A stretch of 64,000 nt of DNA from Burkholderiales bacterium (lineage in GTDB: Bacteria; Pseudomonadota; Gammaproteobacteria; Burkholderiales; Burkholderiaceae_C), in assembly GCA_947453625.1 (NCBI GenBank), contig CANGHK010000018.1:1-64000 (forward strand), given 5' to 3'. How positions within the stretch are numbered: the first letter of the stretch is position 1; each line of letters starts with the position of its first letter. A model generated the notes under the pieces. It searched no databases. It saw only the letters and a list, made by a program, of their open reading frames with translations, and had not been told where the DNA came from. The position numbers and the translations under genes are program-made. Positions 50,174-60,111 of the stretch are shown here, in pieces.

Positions 50174-52129
50174 TCAGGGAACCAGCTCGAACAACGCCGA
50201 GCCGTCGCCCCGGTCCTGGACCAGCTTGATCTGCGGATAACGCGCCAGATGCGCGACCGCGCCGGCGCCCGACAGGAAGCGCAGCTTGACGCCCGGCACC
50301 GGCTGAACACGCCAGTTGTTGTCGGCGCTGGCGCCCAGCGTGCCGGCGTCGCGCAGGTAGCGCACCAGCGCCTCGCGGGTCTCGTCGGGCGAGTCGACGA
50401 CGATGCTCTTGCCGTCCAGCCCCGGGAATCCGCCGCCGCCCGAGGCCCGGTAGTTGTTGGTCACGACCAGGAACGGTGCCGCGTCGGCTATCGGCTGGCC
50501 CTGGTAGCTCAGGCCCTGGATGCGGTGGGCGGCTTGCGCCACCAGTTTGCCATCGGGGCTGTAGCGGGCAGGCTGGGTGAGGTCGATGCGGTAGCTCACG
50601 CCCTCGATGATGTCGAAGTTGTAGGTCTTGAAAGCGTCGTTGACCAGGTCTTGCTCGGGCGCGCCGCTGGGGTCGATCCGGTTGAACTGGCCGGCCGACA
50701 TCTCCAGCCATTCGCGCACCGCCGCCCCCGTCACTTTCACCACCTTGACGGTGTTGGGGTAGATGTAGAGGTCGGCCACGTTGCGCACGCTGAGCGTGCC
50801 TGCGGGGATGTCGGTGTAGTAGTTCCAGCCCATCCTGCCGCCGGCCTTGAAGGGGGATGCCGCTGACAGCAGCGGCAGGCCTTCGTACTCGGTGCCCTGG
50901 ACGGCACGGCGCGCGTAGGCCAGTTGGGCCTGGGCGACGATCTGCACCGAGGCGTCGTCGGTCACCTGGGCAAAGTAGCTGGTGATCGGTGTGCGGGTGC
51001 TGGCCACCTCGCCGCGCACATAGGCCAGCGTTGCGGCATGTTCGGTGGCGATCAGCTCGGCCACCATCGGGTCGGCGGCCACCCGCGGCTGCCGGCTGGC
51101 GCGTTCGGTGATGGCGCGGATCTCGGCCCGGCTGTCGGCCACCTTCCAGGCGCCCGAGGCGTTGTCCAGCGTCAGGTCGATCACGCCCAGGTGGTCGCCC
51201 CAACGGCCGGGCATCACCGCCGGCACGCCGTTTATCGTGCCGCGCGCAATGTCGACCTTGGGAAACTTGGCGAAGAAGGCGCCCGGAAACTCGCCATGCG
51301 AATGGCCGAACAGGATCGCGTCTATGCCCGGCACCTCGGCCAGCCTGGCCACCGAGTTTTCGGCGAAGCGCGGCGTCTCGCCGCGCTCGAAGCCCGAGTG
51401 CGGGATGGCCACGACGATCTGGGCGCCCTCGGCGCGCATCTTGGGCACCAGTCGGCGCGCGGTTTCCTGGATGTCGCGCACGGTCAGCTTGCCTTCCAGG
51501 CTCTGCTTGTCCCAGACCAGGATCTGCGGCGGCACAAAGCCGATCACGCCGATCTTGAGCGCCTGTTTCGCGCCGGCCTCGTCGGTGAACTGGCGCTCCA
51601 GGATCACATAGGGCGTGAAGGCGTGGACGTCGTTGTCGGGATTGCCGTCGCCGTCGTCGAGATGGACGTTGGCGCTGACATAGGGGAAGGCCGCGCCGGC
51701 GATCGCCTGGCGCAGGAAGGGCAGACCGTAGTTGAACTCGTGGTTGCCGATGTTGGCGGCGTCCACGCCGATCGCGTTGAGCACCTTGTAGGCTGGGTGC
51801 ACCTGGCTGGCGGCCAGCGGCTTGATGCGTGCAGTCCAGTCGCCCAGCGGGCTGCCCTGCAGCAGGTCGCCGTTGTCGAACAGCAGCGAATTCTTCGCCT
51901 CGGCGCGCGCCGCCTTGATCAGCGTGATCGTCTTGGCCAGGCCGTAGTCGTCGGTCGGCTTGTCCTGGTAATAGTCGTAGTTGAGCAGGTTCATGTGCAC
52001 ATCGGTGGTCTCCAGGATGCGCAGGCGGAGTTCGGCGGCCCAGGATGGGAGGGCGCACAGCAGCAAGCAGGCGCAAGTGAGCCGCGCGATGCGCGGCGGC
52101 AGGACAGCAGGGTGGGGGGTCAAAGTCAT
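50174..52129 (-). CDS. cpdB: Periplasmic 2',3'-cyclic-nucleotide 2'-phosphodiesterase / 3'-nucleotidase
   Basis: Salvages nucleotides outside the cytoplasm by opening 2',3'-cyclic nucleotides and removing the 3' phosphate. The 651 residues match CpdB in length: signal peptide ending near LLCALPSWAAE, calcineurin-like metal motifs TTDVHMNLLNYDYY, NIGNHEFNYG and LFGHSHGEFPG, then a 5'-nucleotidase C-terminal domain with GGGGFPGL and SADNNWRVQP. The ATG sits upstream of the signal peptide. Confidence 0.92.
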   Translation of the reverse strand: MTLTPHPAVLPPRIARLTCACLLLCALPSWAAELRLRILETTDVHMNLLNYDYYQDKPTDDYGLAKTITLIKAARAEAKNSLLFDNGDLLQGSPLGDWTARIKPLAASQVHPAYKVLNAIGVDAANIGNHEFNYGLPFLRQAIAGAAFPYVSANVHLDDGDGNPDNDVHAFTPYVILERQFTDEAGAKQALKIGVIGFVPPQILVWDKQSLEGKLTVRDIQETARRLVPKMRAEGAQIVVAIPHSGFERGETPRFAENSVARLAEVPGIDAILFGHSHGEFPGAFFAKFPKVDIARGTINGVPAVMPGRWGDHLGVIDLTLDNASGAWKVADSRAEIRAITERASRQPRVAADPMVAELIATEHAATLAYVRGEVASTRTPITSYFAQVTDDASVQIVAQAQLAYARRAVQGTEYEGLPLLSAASPFKAGGRMGWNYYTDIPAGTLSVRNVADLYIYPNTVKVVKVTGAAVREWLEMSAGQFNRIDPSGAPEQDLVNDAFKTYNFDIIEGVSYRIDLTQPARYSPDGKLVAQAAHRIQGLSYQGQPIADAAPFLVVTNNYRASGGGGFPGLDGKSIVVDSPDETREALVRYLRDAGTLGASADNNWRVQPVPGVKLRFLSGAGAVAHLARYPQIKLVQDRGDGSALFELVP

Positions 52130-52196
52130 CGCAGGAGCTTAGCAAGCGCTGCGCCAGCCCCAGGCAGTCCAGCCCCAAGCCCGCAGCCAAAAGCAC

Positions 52197-52228
52197 AACG
52201 GCCCGCCGGCGAATGCGGGCGGGCCGTT
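52197..52228 (-). terminator. Terminator of acnB
   Basis: Eleven-base arms AACGGCCCGCC and GGCGGGCCGTT around a ten-base loop lie 30 bases past the acnB stop. On the minus strand the hairpin is followed by GTGCTTTT, a partial T tract. Confidence 0.7.
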
Positions 52229-52258
52229 GCAGGGGTGCCGGGCAGCGCCCGGCAGCGT

Positions 52259-54856
52259 TCAGACCGTCACGGCCTTGGCCGTCTCGGCATATTCCGGGAT
52301 GCGGTCGAAGTTGAGGTACTGGTAGATCTGGCCCGCGCTCTTGGTCACCACACCCATGTCGGCCTGGTACTCGGCCAGCGTCGGGATGCGACCGATCTTG
52401 CTGGCGATCGCCGCCAACTCGGCCGAGGCCAGGTAGACAAAGGTGTTCTTGCCCAGCCGGTTCGGGAAGTTGCGTGTGCTGGTCGAGACCACCGTCGCGC
52501 CTTCGCGCACCTGGGCCTGGTTGCCCATGCACAGGCTGCAGCCCGGCATCTCGGTGCGCGCACCGGCGGCGCCGAACACGCCGTAATGGCCTTCCTGCGT
52601 CAGCTGCTGGGCGTCCATCTTGGTCGGCGGGGCCACCCACAGCTTGACCGGGATGTCGCGCTTGCCTTCGAGCAGCTTGGATGCGGCGCGGAAGTGGCCG
52701 ATGTTGGTCATGCACGAGCCGATGAAGACCTCGTCGATCTTGGTGCCGGCCACCGCCGACAGCAGCTTGGCGTCATCGGGGTCGTTCGGGCAGCACAGGA
52801 CGGGCTCGGTCAGCGCGTTCAGGTCGATCTCGATCACCGCGGCGTACTCGGCGTCCCGGTCGGCCTCGAGCAGTTGCGGGTCGGCCAGCCAGGCCTCGAC
52901 CGCCTGGATGCGGCGCTCCAACGTGCGCTTGTCCTGGTAGCCGTCGGCGATCATGTTCTTCATCAGCACGACGTTGCTGGTGAGGTATTCCTTGACCGGC
53001 TCGGGGTTGAGCTTGACCGTGCAGCCGGCGGCGCTGCGCTCGGCGCTGGCGTCCGACAGCTCGAAGGCTTGCTCGACGCGCAGGTCGGGCAGGCCTTCGA
53101 TCTCGAGGATGCGGCCCGAGAAGACGTTGATCTTGCCCTGCTTGGCCACCGTCAGCAGCCCGGCCCTGATCGCGTACAGCGGGATCGCATGCACCAGGTC
53201 GCGCAGCGTGATGCCGGGCTGCATCTGGCCGGTGAAGCGCACCAGCACGGATTCGGGCATGTCCAGCGGCATCACGCCGGTGGCCGCACCGAAGGCCACC
53301 AGACCTGAGCCGGCCGGAAAGCTGATGCCGATCGGGAAGCGGGTGTGGCTGTCGCCGCCGGTGCCCACGGTGTCGGGCAGCAGCAGGCGGTTGAGCCAGC
53401 TGTGGATCACGCCGTCGCCCGGGCGCAGGCTGACGCCGCCGCGGCTGCTGATGAAGGCCGGCAGCTCGCGGTGGGTCTTCACGTCCACCGGCTTGGGGTA
53501 GGCCGCGGTGTGGCAGAAGCTCTGCATCACCAGGTCGGCTGAAAATCCCAGGCAGGCCAGGTCTTTCAGCTCGTCGCGCGTCATCGGGCCGGTGGTGTCC
53601 TGGCTGCCGACGGTGGTCATCCGGGGCTCGCAGTAGGTGCCGGGGCGAACGCCCTGCTGGTTGCCGGCGACGACTGGCAGTCCGACCGCACGGCCGACCA
53701 TCTTCTGCGCCACGGTGAAGCCGGCGTTGGTTGCGATCGGCGGCGTGGGCAGGCGGAACACGGTGGACGCCGGCAGGCCCAGGAACTCACGCGCCCTGGC
53801 GGTGAGCGAGCGGCCGATGATCAGGTTGATGCGGCCACCGGCGCGCACTTCGTCGAACAGCACCTCGCTCTTGAGCTTGAACTCGATAGCCAGCTTGCCG
53901 TCTTTCTCTATCTTGCCGTCGTAGGGGTAGATGTCGATCACGTCGCCCATGTCGAAGGCCGAGACATCGACCTCGATCGGCAGCGCACCCGAGTCCTCCT
54001 GGGTGTTGAAGAAGATCGGCGCGATCTTGCCGCCCAGCGTGACGCCGCCAAAGCGCTTGTTGGGCACGAAAGGGATGTCCTGGCCGGTGGCCCAGATCAC
54101 GCTGTTGGTCGCGCTCTTGCGGCTGGAGCCGGTGCCCACCACGTCGCCGACATAGGCCACCAGGTGGCCTTTGGCCTTGAGGTCCTCGATGAACTGCATC
54201 GGGCCGCGCTTGCCGTCTTCCTCGGGCGTGATGCCGGGGCGGGCGTTCTTGAGCATCGCCAGGTAGTGCAGCGGGATGTCGGGCCGGCTCCAGGCGTCGG
54301 GCGCGGGCGACAGGTCGTCGGTGTTGGTCTCACCGACCACCTTGAACACGGTGACGGTGATCTTCCTGGCCACTTCGGGGCGCGAGGTGAACCACTCGGC
54401 TTCGGACCAGCTCTGCATCACATCCTGGGCGAACGCGTTGCCGGCCCTGGCCTTCTCGGCCACGTCGTTGAAGAAGTCGAACATCAGCAGCGTCTTCTTC
54501 AGCGCGGCGGCAGCCACGCCCGCGACCTCGACGTCGTCGAGCAACTCGATCAGCGGGTGCACGTTGTAGCCGCCCACCATCGTGCCCAGCAACTCGGTCG
54601 CACGGGCCTTGGAGATCAGGTCGACGCCCACCTCGCCATGCGCCACCGCGGCCAGGAAGCTGGCCTTGACCTTGGCCGCGTCGTCCACGCCCGGCGGCAC
54701 GCGGTAGGTGATCAGATCGAGCAGGAAGGACTCTTCGCTGGCCGGCGGGCTCTTGATCAGCTCGATCAGGTCGGCGGTCTGCTGGGCAGACAGCGGCAGC
54801 GGCGGAATGCCGAGGGCGGCACGTTCGGCCACATGTTGGCGATAGGCTTGCAGCAT
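52259..54856 (-). CDS. acnB: Aconitate hydratase B
   Basis: TCA-cycle enzyme that interconverts citrate and isocitrate with a [4Fe-4S] cluster; also handles 2-methyl-cis-aconitate in propionate metabolism in some bacteria. The 865-residue length and domain order (HEAT-like N-terminus [15 protein letters not shown] first, swivel domain, then catalytic domains) are those of AcnB. Cluster Cys residues lie in [12 protein letters not shown] and [10 protein letters not shown]. Upstream is a promoter with a palindrome in its spacer. Confidence 0.97.
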   Translation of the reverse strand: MLQAYRQHVAERAALGIPPLPLSAQQTADLIELIKSPPASEESFLLDLITYRVPPGVDDAAKVKASFLAAVAHGEVGVDLISKARATELLGTMVGGYNVHPLIELLDDVEVAGVAAAALKKTLLMFDFFNDVAEKARAGNAFAQDVMQSWSEAEWFTSRPEVARKITVTVFKVVGETNTDDLSPAPDAWSRPDIPLHYLAMLKNARPGITPEEDGKRGPMQFIEDLKAKGHLVAYVGDVVGTGSSRKSATNSVIWATGQDIPFVPNKRFGGVTLGGKIAPIFFNTQEDSGALPIEVDVSAFDMGDVIDIYPYDGKIEKDGKLAIEFKLKSEVLFDEVRAGGRINLIIGRSLTARAREFLGLPASTVFRLPTPPIATNAGFTVAQKMVGRAVGLPVVAGNQQGVRPGTYCEPRMTTVGSQDTTGPMTRDELKDLACLGFSADLVMQSFCHTAAYPKPVDVKTHRELPAFISSRGGVSLRPGDGVIHSWLNRLLLPDTVGTGGDSHTRFPIGISFPAGSGLVAFGAATGVMPLDMPESVLVRFTGQMQPGITLRDLVHAIPLYAIRAGLLTVAKQGKINVFSGRILEIEGLPDLRVEQAFELSDASAERSAAGCTVKLNPEPVKEYLTSNVVLMKNMIADGYQDKRTLERRIQAVEAWLADPQLLEADRDAEYAAVIEIDLNALTEPVLCCPNDPDDAKLLSAVAGTKIDEVFIGSCMTNIGHFRAASKLLEGKRDIPVKLWVAPPTKMDAQQLTQEGHYGVFGAAGARTEMPGCSLCMGNQAQVREGATVVSTSTRNFPNRLGKNTFVYLASAELAAIASKIGRIPTLAEYQADMGVVTKSAGQIYQYLNFDRIPEYAETAKAVTV

Positions 54857-54952
54857 CTCGAGGGCTCCTGGAGGACGGTGGAGAAACAGGTGACGGGGAT
54901 GGGCCCCGCTGCTGCGGCGGCAGCCTGCAGCGCATCTACGGGTAAGCCCGAT

Positions 54953-54980
54953 ATTTTATGTCTTATATAAGACTTGCCAA
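54953..54980 (-). promoter_or_regulatory. acnB promoter with a perfect operator-like palindrome in its spacer
   Basis: On the minus strand TTGGCA (54980-54975) and TAAAAT (54958-54953) are spaced by 16 bases. The spacer is nearly filled by the perfect 14-base palindrome GTCTTATATAAGAC (54960-54973). A dimeric repressor there would block RNA polymerase. The leader to the acnB ATG is about 90 bases. Confidence 0.7.
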
Positions 54981-55060
54981 GCGAATTCTTGCGCCGCAGG
55001 CCGCGGCCGCGGCTGATTGTGACCCGGCGCGGCAAGTGCCGGCGCGGTTTCGGCGGGCGC

Positions 55061-55086
55061 AAAAAAGCCCGCGCGTCCGCGGGCTT
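55061..55086 (-). terminator. Rho-independent terminator of the small membrane protein gene
   Basis: Arms AAGCCCGCG and CGCGGGCTT around a short loop; on the minus strand the hairpin is followed by six T residues. It lies 60 bases past the stop at 55147, and supports the reality of that small gene. Confidence 0.8.
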
Positions 55087-55146
55087 GGAGGGGTGGACCG
55101 GGCTGTGCTTGGGGCAATCCCCGGCCGGCCCGGCGCCAGCGCTCGG

Positions 55147-55281
55147 TCAGGCGTTGTCGCGCATCCACTGCGCGGCCCAGGCGTCGGAGCGGGTCTGGGC
55201 TTGTGCGCCGCTGGTCATCAGCCAGACCAGGGAGCCGGTGGCAAACACGAGCGGTACGAGGGCAAGAATCACAGAAATCAT
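55147..55281 (-). CDS. Small single-pass membrane protein of unknown function
   Basis: A 44-residue frame with one hydrophobic helix (MISVILALVPLVFATGSLVW) and a soluble Gln/Trp/Arg-containing tail that ends WAAQWMRDNA. No family was recognised. A clear terminator follows, which argues that the region is transcribed in this direction. The frame is open upstream to 55440 but without hydrophobic or conserved features; no strong Shine-Dalgarno is seen before the chosen ATG. Confidence 0.5.
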   Translation of the reverse strand: MISVILALVPLVFATGSLVWLMTSGAQAQTRSDAWAAQWMRDNA

Positions 55282-55471
55282 GGTGGGGTCGGGTTCGGGA
55301 GTCGGTTGATCGCGCGTCGGCCCGCCAGTCGAACCGAAATGCTGCATCGCAGCATAGTGACTTCGGCCGCCAGGAGCGGTTTGATCAGTAATAACCCTCA
55401 TCCCTGGCCGGCTTGTACGCCGCGGGCTTGACTTGTGCAAGTAGATCGGCAGGGCGGGGCGCGCCCGGTGC

Positions 55472-56119
55472 TCACTGCGCGGCCGACGCCGCGGCGGTCG
55501 GCGCCGCAGAGCGCACGATGCCCAGGCTGTTGGCCGCGCCAGCCACCGCCGCCAAGGCCGCGCGTTGCTCGGAGTGGGTGCAGGCGTCGACCATGCGCTG
55601 GCCTATCCTGGTGTTCATCAGCATCGATTTGGTCGGGATCTGCAGCCAGACGATCCCGGCAGCATTGTCTTCCAGGCGAACCGCGCCGGTCTGGGTCTCC
55701 CGCGGCACCATGCGGTAGTGCTGCTTCTTGTGGCTGACCGAGAAGTGGCCGGGCTGGCCGTCCACCGGCAGCACCGTGATGTGCTGGTCGAATTCGCAAT
55801 CGGCGCTGCCGGTCAGCACCCGGGAGGCAATGTCGAGCTGCACGTCGCTGATCGACTCGACCGTGCTGGTGGCCAGCGCAAGGCTGCTGGCCTCGTTCTT
55901 GAGCTGCTGCCTCGGTGTTGCGGGCTTGGTGGCTTGGGCGGTCTTGACGCCGGTCTTGGGCGTGGCGACCGGTTCGGCCAGGTCGGTTGCGGCCGCGGCG
56001 GGCATCGTGGCCCATCCGGCCAGGCCCAACACCACGGCGAGGGCCGCGGACCGCGCCGCCGCGGCATTGCGGAGACGGCGAGCCGGGTAACAGACGGACA
56101 GCATCAGGATATCGGTCAT
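55472..56119 (-). CDS. Secreted protein of unknown function
   Basis: About 215 residues. A basic N-terminus (CYPARRLRNAAAARS) leads to a hydrophobic stretch and a cleavable signal peptide ending near MPAAAA. The mature part has an Ala/Thr/Pro-rich linker, then a folded domain with VLTGSADCEFDQHITVLPVD and HYRMVPRETQTGAVRLEDN and a helix with a second Cys (VDACTH); the two Cys could form a disulfide in the periplasm. The start is uncertain: ATGs at 56119 and 56104 are both possible and neither has a good ribosome site. It is divergent from the OsmC gene. Confidence 0.7.
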   Translation of the reverse strand: MTDILMLSVCYPARRLRNAAAARSAALAVVLGLAGWATMPAAAATDLAEPVATPKTGVKTAQATKPATPRQQLKNEASSLALATSTVESISDVQLDIASRVLTGSADCEFDQHITVLPVDGQPGHFSVSHKKQHYRMVPRETQTGAVRLEDNAAGIVWLQIPTKSMLMNTRIGQRMVDACTHSEQRAALAAVAGAANSLGIVRSAAPTAAASAAQ

Positions 56120-56244
56120 GGTGTGGGCCAATCCAAGTCGAGAAGCCGATTGTCCCGCAAGCCATGGCGTCGGCACCGCGACGGCCGGGTGGCCGGTCGA
56201 AAACCGTTACCCTTGTCGGCCGACCTCCACCGGCGAGCCGCACC

Positions 56245-56718
56245 ATGACCGACCACTGCGCCACGATCGCCTGGCAGCGCGAAGGCCAGACCTTCATCGA
56301 CCGTCGCTATCACCGCCGCCACGCGTGGATCTTCGACGGCGGTGCGGTGGTTGCGGGCTCGTCCTCGCCCCAGGTCGTGCCCTTGCCGATGTCCGATGCG
56401 TCAGCGGTCGACCCCGAGGAGGCCTTTGTCGCGTCGCTGTCGAGCTGCCACCTGCTGTGGTTTCTCGACATCGCCTGCAACGCCGGCTGGGTGGTGGACG
56501 ATTACCGCGACGACGCCAGCGGCGTGATGGGCCTGAATGCCGACGGCAGGCTGGCGATGACGCGGGTGACGCTGCGACCCTGCGTGCGCTTTGCAGGCGA
56601 GCGCCAGCCCGACGACGCCGAAATCGATCGCCTGCACGGCGCGGCCCACGAGGCCTGTTTCATCGCCAACTCGGTTCGCACCGAACTGCGCTGCGAGCCG
56701 GTGATCGCCGCCGCTTGA
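56245..56718 (+). CDS. OsmC family peroxiredoxin-like protein
   Basis: A 157-residue OsmC/Ohr-fold protein. The two redox Cys of the family are in SLSSCHLLWFLD and HEACFIANSV, the positions used for thiol-based reduction of organic hydroperoxides. It probably protects against peroxides. The ATG at 56245 opens the family start; a PaiB-like gene follows after 52 bases. Confidence 0.9.
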   Translation: MTDHCATIAWQREGQTFIDRRYHRRHAWIFDGGAVVAGSSSPQVVPLPMSDASAVDPEEAFVASLSSCHLLWFLDIACNAGWVVDDYRDDASGVMGLNADGRLAMTRVTLRPCVRFAGERQPDDAEIDRLHGAAHEACFIANSVRTELRCEPVIAAA

Positions 56719-56770
56719 CGCCGCCCCCGCCACCAGCCTCCCGCCAGACACCCCCCCACTGGAGACCGCC

Positions 56771-57427
56771 ATGTACCTGCCCGCCCATTTCGAAGAAACC
56801 CGTCCGTCCGAACTGCACGCCCTGCTGCGCCGGCACCCGCTGGGCCTGCTGATCACCCAGGATGCCCAGGGCGCGCCGGTGGCCAATGCGATTCCGTTCA
56901 TGCTGGAGGCCGGGCGCGGCCCGTTCGGCACGCTGGTCGGCCATGTGGCGCGCGCCAACCCGGTATGGCAGTTGCCGGCCGGCGCGCCGCCGACGCCGCA
57001 GGTGCTGGTGGTGTTCCAGGGCCCGAACGGCTATGTCTCGCCCAACGGCTACCCCAGCAAGGCCGAGCATGGCAAGGTGGTGCCGACCTGGAACTACGCC
57101 GTGGTTCAGGCGCGCGGGCCGCTGCAGGTGCTGGACGACGAGGCGGCCGCGCATGCCCTGGTGTCGCGCCTGACCGACCGCCACGAGGCCACGCAGCGCC
57201 GCCCCTGGGGCGTGGGTGACGCGCCCGCCGACTACATCGCCGGCATGCTCCGCGCCATCGTCTGCATCGAGATCCCGTTGACCGCGCTGGTCGGCAAGTA
57301 CAAGCTGAGCCAGAACCGCAGCGCGGCCGACCGCGCCGGCGTGGTGGCCGCGCTGCAGGCGGGCGATGACAGCGGCAACCACGACCTGGCGCGCTGGATG
57401 CGGGCCGATGGCGCGCCTGGCGCCTGA
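56771..57427 (+). CDS. FMN-binding negative regulator, PaiB family
   Basis: A 218-residue split-barrel flavin-binding protein. It begins MYLPAHFEETRPSELHALLR and contains HVARANPVWQ, FQGPNGYVSPNGYPSK and PTWNYAVVQARG, all conserved in PaiB proteins. B. subtilis PaiB represses sporulation and protease genes, but the molecular role in proteobacteria is unclear. GGAGACC lies before the ATG. It is probably cotranscribed with the OsmC gene. Confidence 0.9.
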   Translation: MYLPAHFEETRPSELHALLRRHPLGLLITQDAQGAPVANAIPFMLEAGRGPFGTLVGHVARANPVWQLPAGAPPTPQVLVVFQGPNGYVSPNGYPSKAEHGKVVPTWNYAVVQARGPLQVLDDEAAAHALVSRLTDRHEATQRRPWGVGDAPADYIAGMLRAIVCIEIPLTALVGKYKLSQNRSAADRAGVVAALQAGDDSGNHDLARWMRADGAPGA

Positions 57428-57556
57428 AGCGGCCCGCCAGGCCAAGCCCGCAGGCCGGTTTAACCCTGGCTTCACCCTGCGCTCACGCAGCCCTCATCCC
57501 GCTCCGCCACATTAGGCCGATAGACAGGGGCATCCCGCCCCGTCCGGAGCACAACC

Positions 57557-59068
57557 ATGCGCAACATCCTCAAACCCCTGGGCTGGGCCCTGCTGGGCGG
57601 CGGCCTGGCCGTGATGACCACGGCGGGCGCCATCGGTTTCCCATGGTTCAACAAGGACAAGCCGGCAGCGCAGGCCGGCGCCGCACCGACCGCGGTGGCA
57701 GCGGCCGTCGCCGCGCTGCCGCCGCTGCCGGCTTTGCCGCCCGGCAGCGCGCCCAACTACCGCGCGATCGTCCAGCAGTACGGGCCGGCGGTGGTGGGCG
57801 TGACGGTCGAGGGGCTGCACAAGACCAGCCCCGAGGAGGCTGCGGCGATGGCCGAGTCGCAGCATAGCGACCCGATGTACCGCTTCTTCCGCGGCGTGCC
57901 CGGCATGCCCGGCCATGGCGCGATGCCCGACCAGCCTTTCCGGGGCCAGGGCTCGGGCTTCATCGTTTCGGCCGACGGGCTGATCCTGACCAACGCCCAT
58001 GTCGTCAAGGACGCCAAGGAGGTGACGGTGCGGCTGGCCGACCGGCGCGAATACGCTGCCCGGGTGCTGGGCAGCGACCCGGCCACCGACATCGCGGTGT
58101 TGCGCATCGCTGCCCAGGGCCTGCCGACGGTGCGGCTGGGCGACCCGAAATCGCTGCAGGTCGGCGACCCGGTGCTGGCCATAGGCGCGCCCTACGGCCT
58201 GGAGCAGACGGCTACCGCCGGTATCGTCAGCGCCAAGGGTCGCTCGCTGCCGGGTGACGCGGCCGTGCCCTTCATCCAGACCGACGCCGCGGTCAACCCC
58301 GGCAACTCGGGCGGGCCGCTGTTCGACGCCGCCGGCAACGTGGTGGGCATCAACGCGCAGATCTATTCGCGCACCGGCGGCTTCCAGGGCGTGAGCTTCG
58401 CGATTCCGGTCGATGTGGCGATGCGGGTGCGCGACCAGATCGTCGCCACCGGCCGCGCCCAGCATGCGCGGCTGGGCGTGATGGTGCAGGACCTGACCCA
58501 GCCGCTGGCAGACAGCTTCGGCCTGCCCAAGCCCGATGGCGCGCTGGTGGCCCAGGTCGAATCCAAGAGCCCGGCGGCCAGCGCCGGCCTGAAGTCGGGC
58601 GACGTTATCCTGCGCATCGACGGCGAGCCCATGGTGCAGGCCGGCAGCCTGTCGGCGCGCATCGCCCAGTCGCAACCCGGTGATCGCATCAAGCTCAGCG
58701 TCTGGCGCGGCCAGAAGCCGCTCGACCTGGAGGTGACGCTGGGCCGCGCCGGCGAGACCGGTGCGGGTCAGGCCGGCGCGGGCGATGATGAGACCGGTGG
58801 CGGGCCCCGGCTCGGCCTGGCGCTGCGTCCGCTGAGCCGCGATGAGCGTGCTCAGGCGCAGATCGAGCATGGCCTGCTCGTGCGGGAGGTGCAGGGCGCG
58901 GCGGCGCGTGCCGGCCTGGCCCAGGGCGACGTCGTGATGGCCATCAACGGCCTGCCAGTGGACACCGTCGACGAATTGAAGCGGGTGCTGGCGGCCAAGC
59001 CCAAGAGCGTGGCGCTGCTGGTGTGGCGCGACGGTGAGCGGCTGTTCGTGCCGGTGCCCCTGGGCTGA
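57557..59068 (+). CDS. degP: Periplasmic serine protease of the Do/DegP (HtrA) family
   Basis: Protease/chaperone that removes misfolded envelope proteins. The 503 residues have an N-terminal export signal (LGWALLGGGLAVMTTAGAIG), the trypsin-like domain with His148 in TNAHVV, Asp178 in ATDIAVLR and Ser251 in GNSGGPL, then two PDZ domains (about 300-385 and 415-500; LGVMVQDLTQPLA and GLALRPLSRDERA). This layout is that of DegP/MucD. No sigma-E or Cpx box was recognised upstream. Confidence 0.94.
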   Translation: MRNILKPLGWALLGGGLAVMTTAGAIGFPWFNKDKPAAQAGAAPTAVAAAVAALPPLPALPPGSAPNYRAIVQQYGPAVVGVTVEGLHKTSPEEAAAMAESQHSDPMYRFFRGVPGMPGHGAMPDQPFRGQGSGFIVSADGLILTNAHVVKDAKEVTVRLADRREYAARVLGSDPATDIAVLRIAAQGLPTVRLGDPKSLQVGDPVLAIGAPYGLEQTATAGIVSAKGRSLPGDAAVPFIQTDAAVNPGNSGGPLFDAAGNVVGINAQIYSRTGGFQGVSFAIPVDVAMRVRDQIVATGRAQHARLGVMVQDLTQPLADSFGLPKPDGALVAQVESKSPAASAGLKSGDVILRIDGEPMVQAGSLSARIAQSQPGDRIKLSVWRGQKPLDLEVTLGRAGETGAGQAGAGDDETGGGPRLGLALRPLSRDERAQAQIEHGLLVREVQGAAARAGLAQGDVVMAINGLPVDTVDELKRVLAAKPKSVALLVWRDGERLFVPVPLG

Positions 59069-59097
59069 GAGGCTGGGGGTTTTTCGATCATGCCCGC

Positions 59098-59178
59098 TCA
59101 CCCCGGCTCGGCCGCCGCCACCGTGATGCTGTCCTTGTGAACGTCCAAGCCCACATGAATCTTGGTAGTCTCTTCCAT
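59098..59178 (-). mobile_element. IS110-family transposase remnant (first 26 codons)
   Basis: The frame encodes MEETTKIHVGLDVHKDSITV and six more residues before a TGA. This is the typical start of IS110 transposases, where the Asp of GLDVHKD begins the DEDD catalytic site. The rest of the transposase is absent. The 200 bases upstream (59179-59388) may hold the old IS left end but show no gene; the element ended just past degP. Confidence 0.8.
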
Positions 59179-59388
59179 GGTCGGTCTCCACACGTTGAGT
59201 TTCTGACGCAAGTCGCAATGTGTAGCTCGGCAGGTCTCGGCCTGCAACCTACGTCGCAGGAGGCCGGCCGCCTGCAGCTCGCGCCGCGACCATGGTGTCT
59301 AGAACGGGCACGTTTTGGCACGTTGCCCGGTCACGCTCGAATTCCTCTCAGCCCCTGAGGTGTCGGCCGCTTCAGTCCCCGCCCGGCC

Positions 59389-60111
59389 TCACCATGTCCA
59401 GCCGCCACGCGGCAGCAGCGTGACCGTGCCGTAACCCAGCGTCAGCCGGCCATCGGCCTGCATCTGGCGCAAGGCCAGGTGGACCCGCTGTCGCGAGGCC
59501 CCGGCAGCGGCCGCCAGTTCGGCTTGGGTCAGCGTCAGGCAAATACCGCCCGCGCCATCGGCTTGCCCCTGGCTGCCGGCCAGGCGCAGCAGCGCAAAAT
59601 TCAGCCGCTCGGCCAAGGTGCGCGAGCCACTCGTCTCGACATACCGGAACAACTCGCCCACCCGGCGCGCCAACTGCACCGCAATGCCGATGGCCCCGGC
59701 GGGATGCTGGTGCAGCACGTCGAGAAACGCCTTGCGCTCGACATGCAGCGTCATGGCTGCACCGTGGGTCACGATGGACACGGGCGACGGCAATTGCGCC
59801 AACACATCGGGCAGGCCAGTGATCTCACCCTCCTCCATCCAGCGCATAAGGGCATCGGTGCCGGTTGCCCGGCCCAACATCACGGCCAGCCGACCTTGCA
59901 GCGCCACCACCACGGCACCCGTTCGCTCACCCTGGCGCAACACCGTCTGGCCAAGCCGCCACTGGCGGCGGGTGCCGGCGGCATGCAGCGCCAGCACCAC
60001 CTCGGGCGGCAGTTCCAGCAAGCGCCCGCCCGCGCCGACCGTTGAAATCGCTGCCGAGTCGGCGGTTTCAGTTGGGCCCGGTGGGCTTGCGGAATGCGGG
60101 ATAGCGATCAT
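59389..60111 (-). CDS. Crp/Fnr family transcriptional regulator
   Basis: A 240-residue regulator with an N-terminal cyclic-nucleotide-binding-like barrel (LGQTVLRQGERTGAVVVALQG), a long dimer helix, and a C-terminal winged HTH (TQAELAAAAGASRQRVHLAL). There is no Fnr-type Cys cluster and the cAMP-contact Arg-Ser pair is not obvious, so the signal is unknown. It is divergent from the ABC transporter and likely its regulator. The ATG at 60111 was chosen at the point where the protein part begins; the frame is open to 60213. Confidence 0.87.
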   Translation of the reverse strand: MIAIPHSASPPGPTETADSAAISTVGAGGRLLELPPEVVLALHAAGTRRQWRLGQTVLRQGERTGAVVVALQGRLAVMLGRATGTDALMRWMEEGEITGLPDVLAQLPSPVSIVTHGAAMTLHVERKAFLDVLHQHPAGAIGIAVQLARRVGELFRYVETSGSRTLAERLNFALLRLAGSQGQADGAGGICLTLTQAELAAAAGASRQRVHLALRQMQADGRLTLGYGTVTLLPRGGWTW

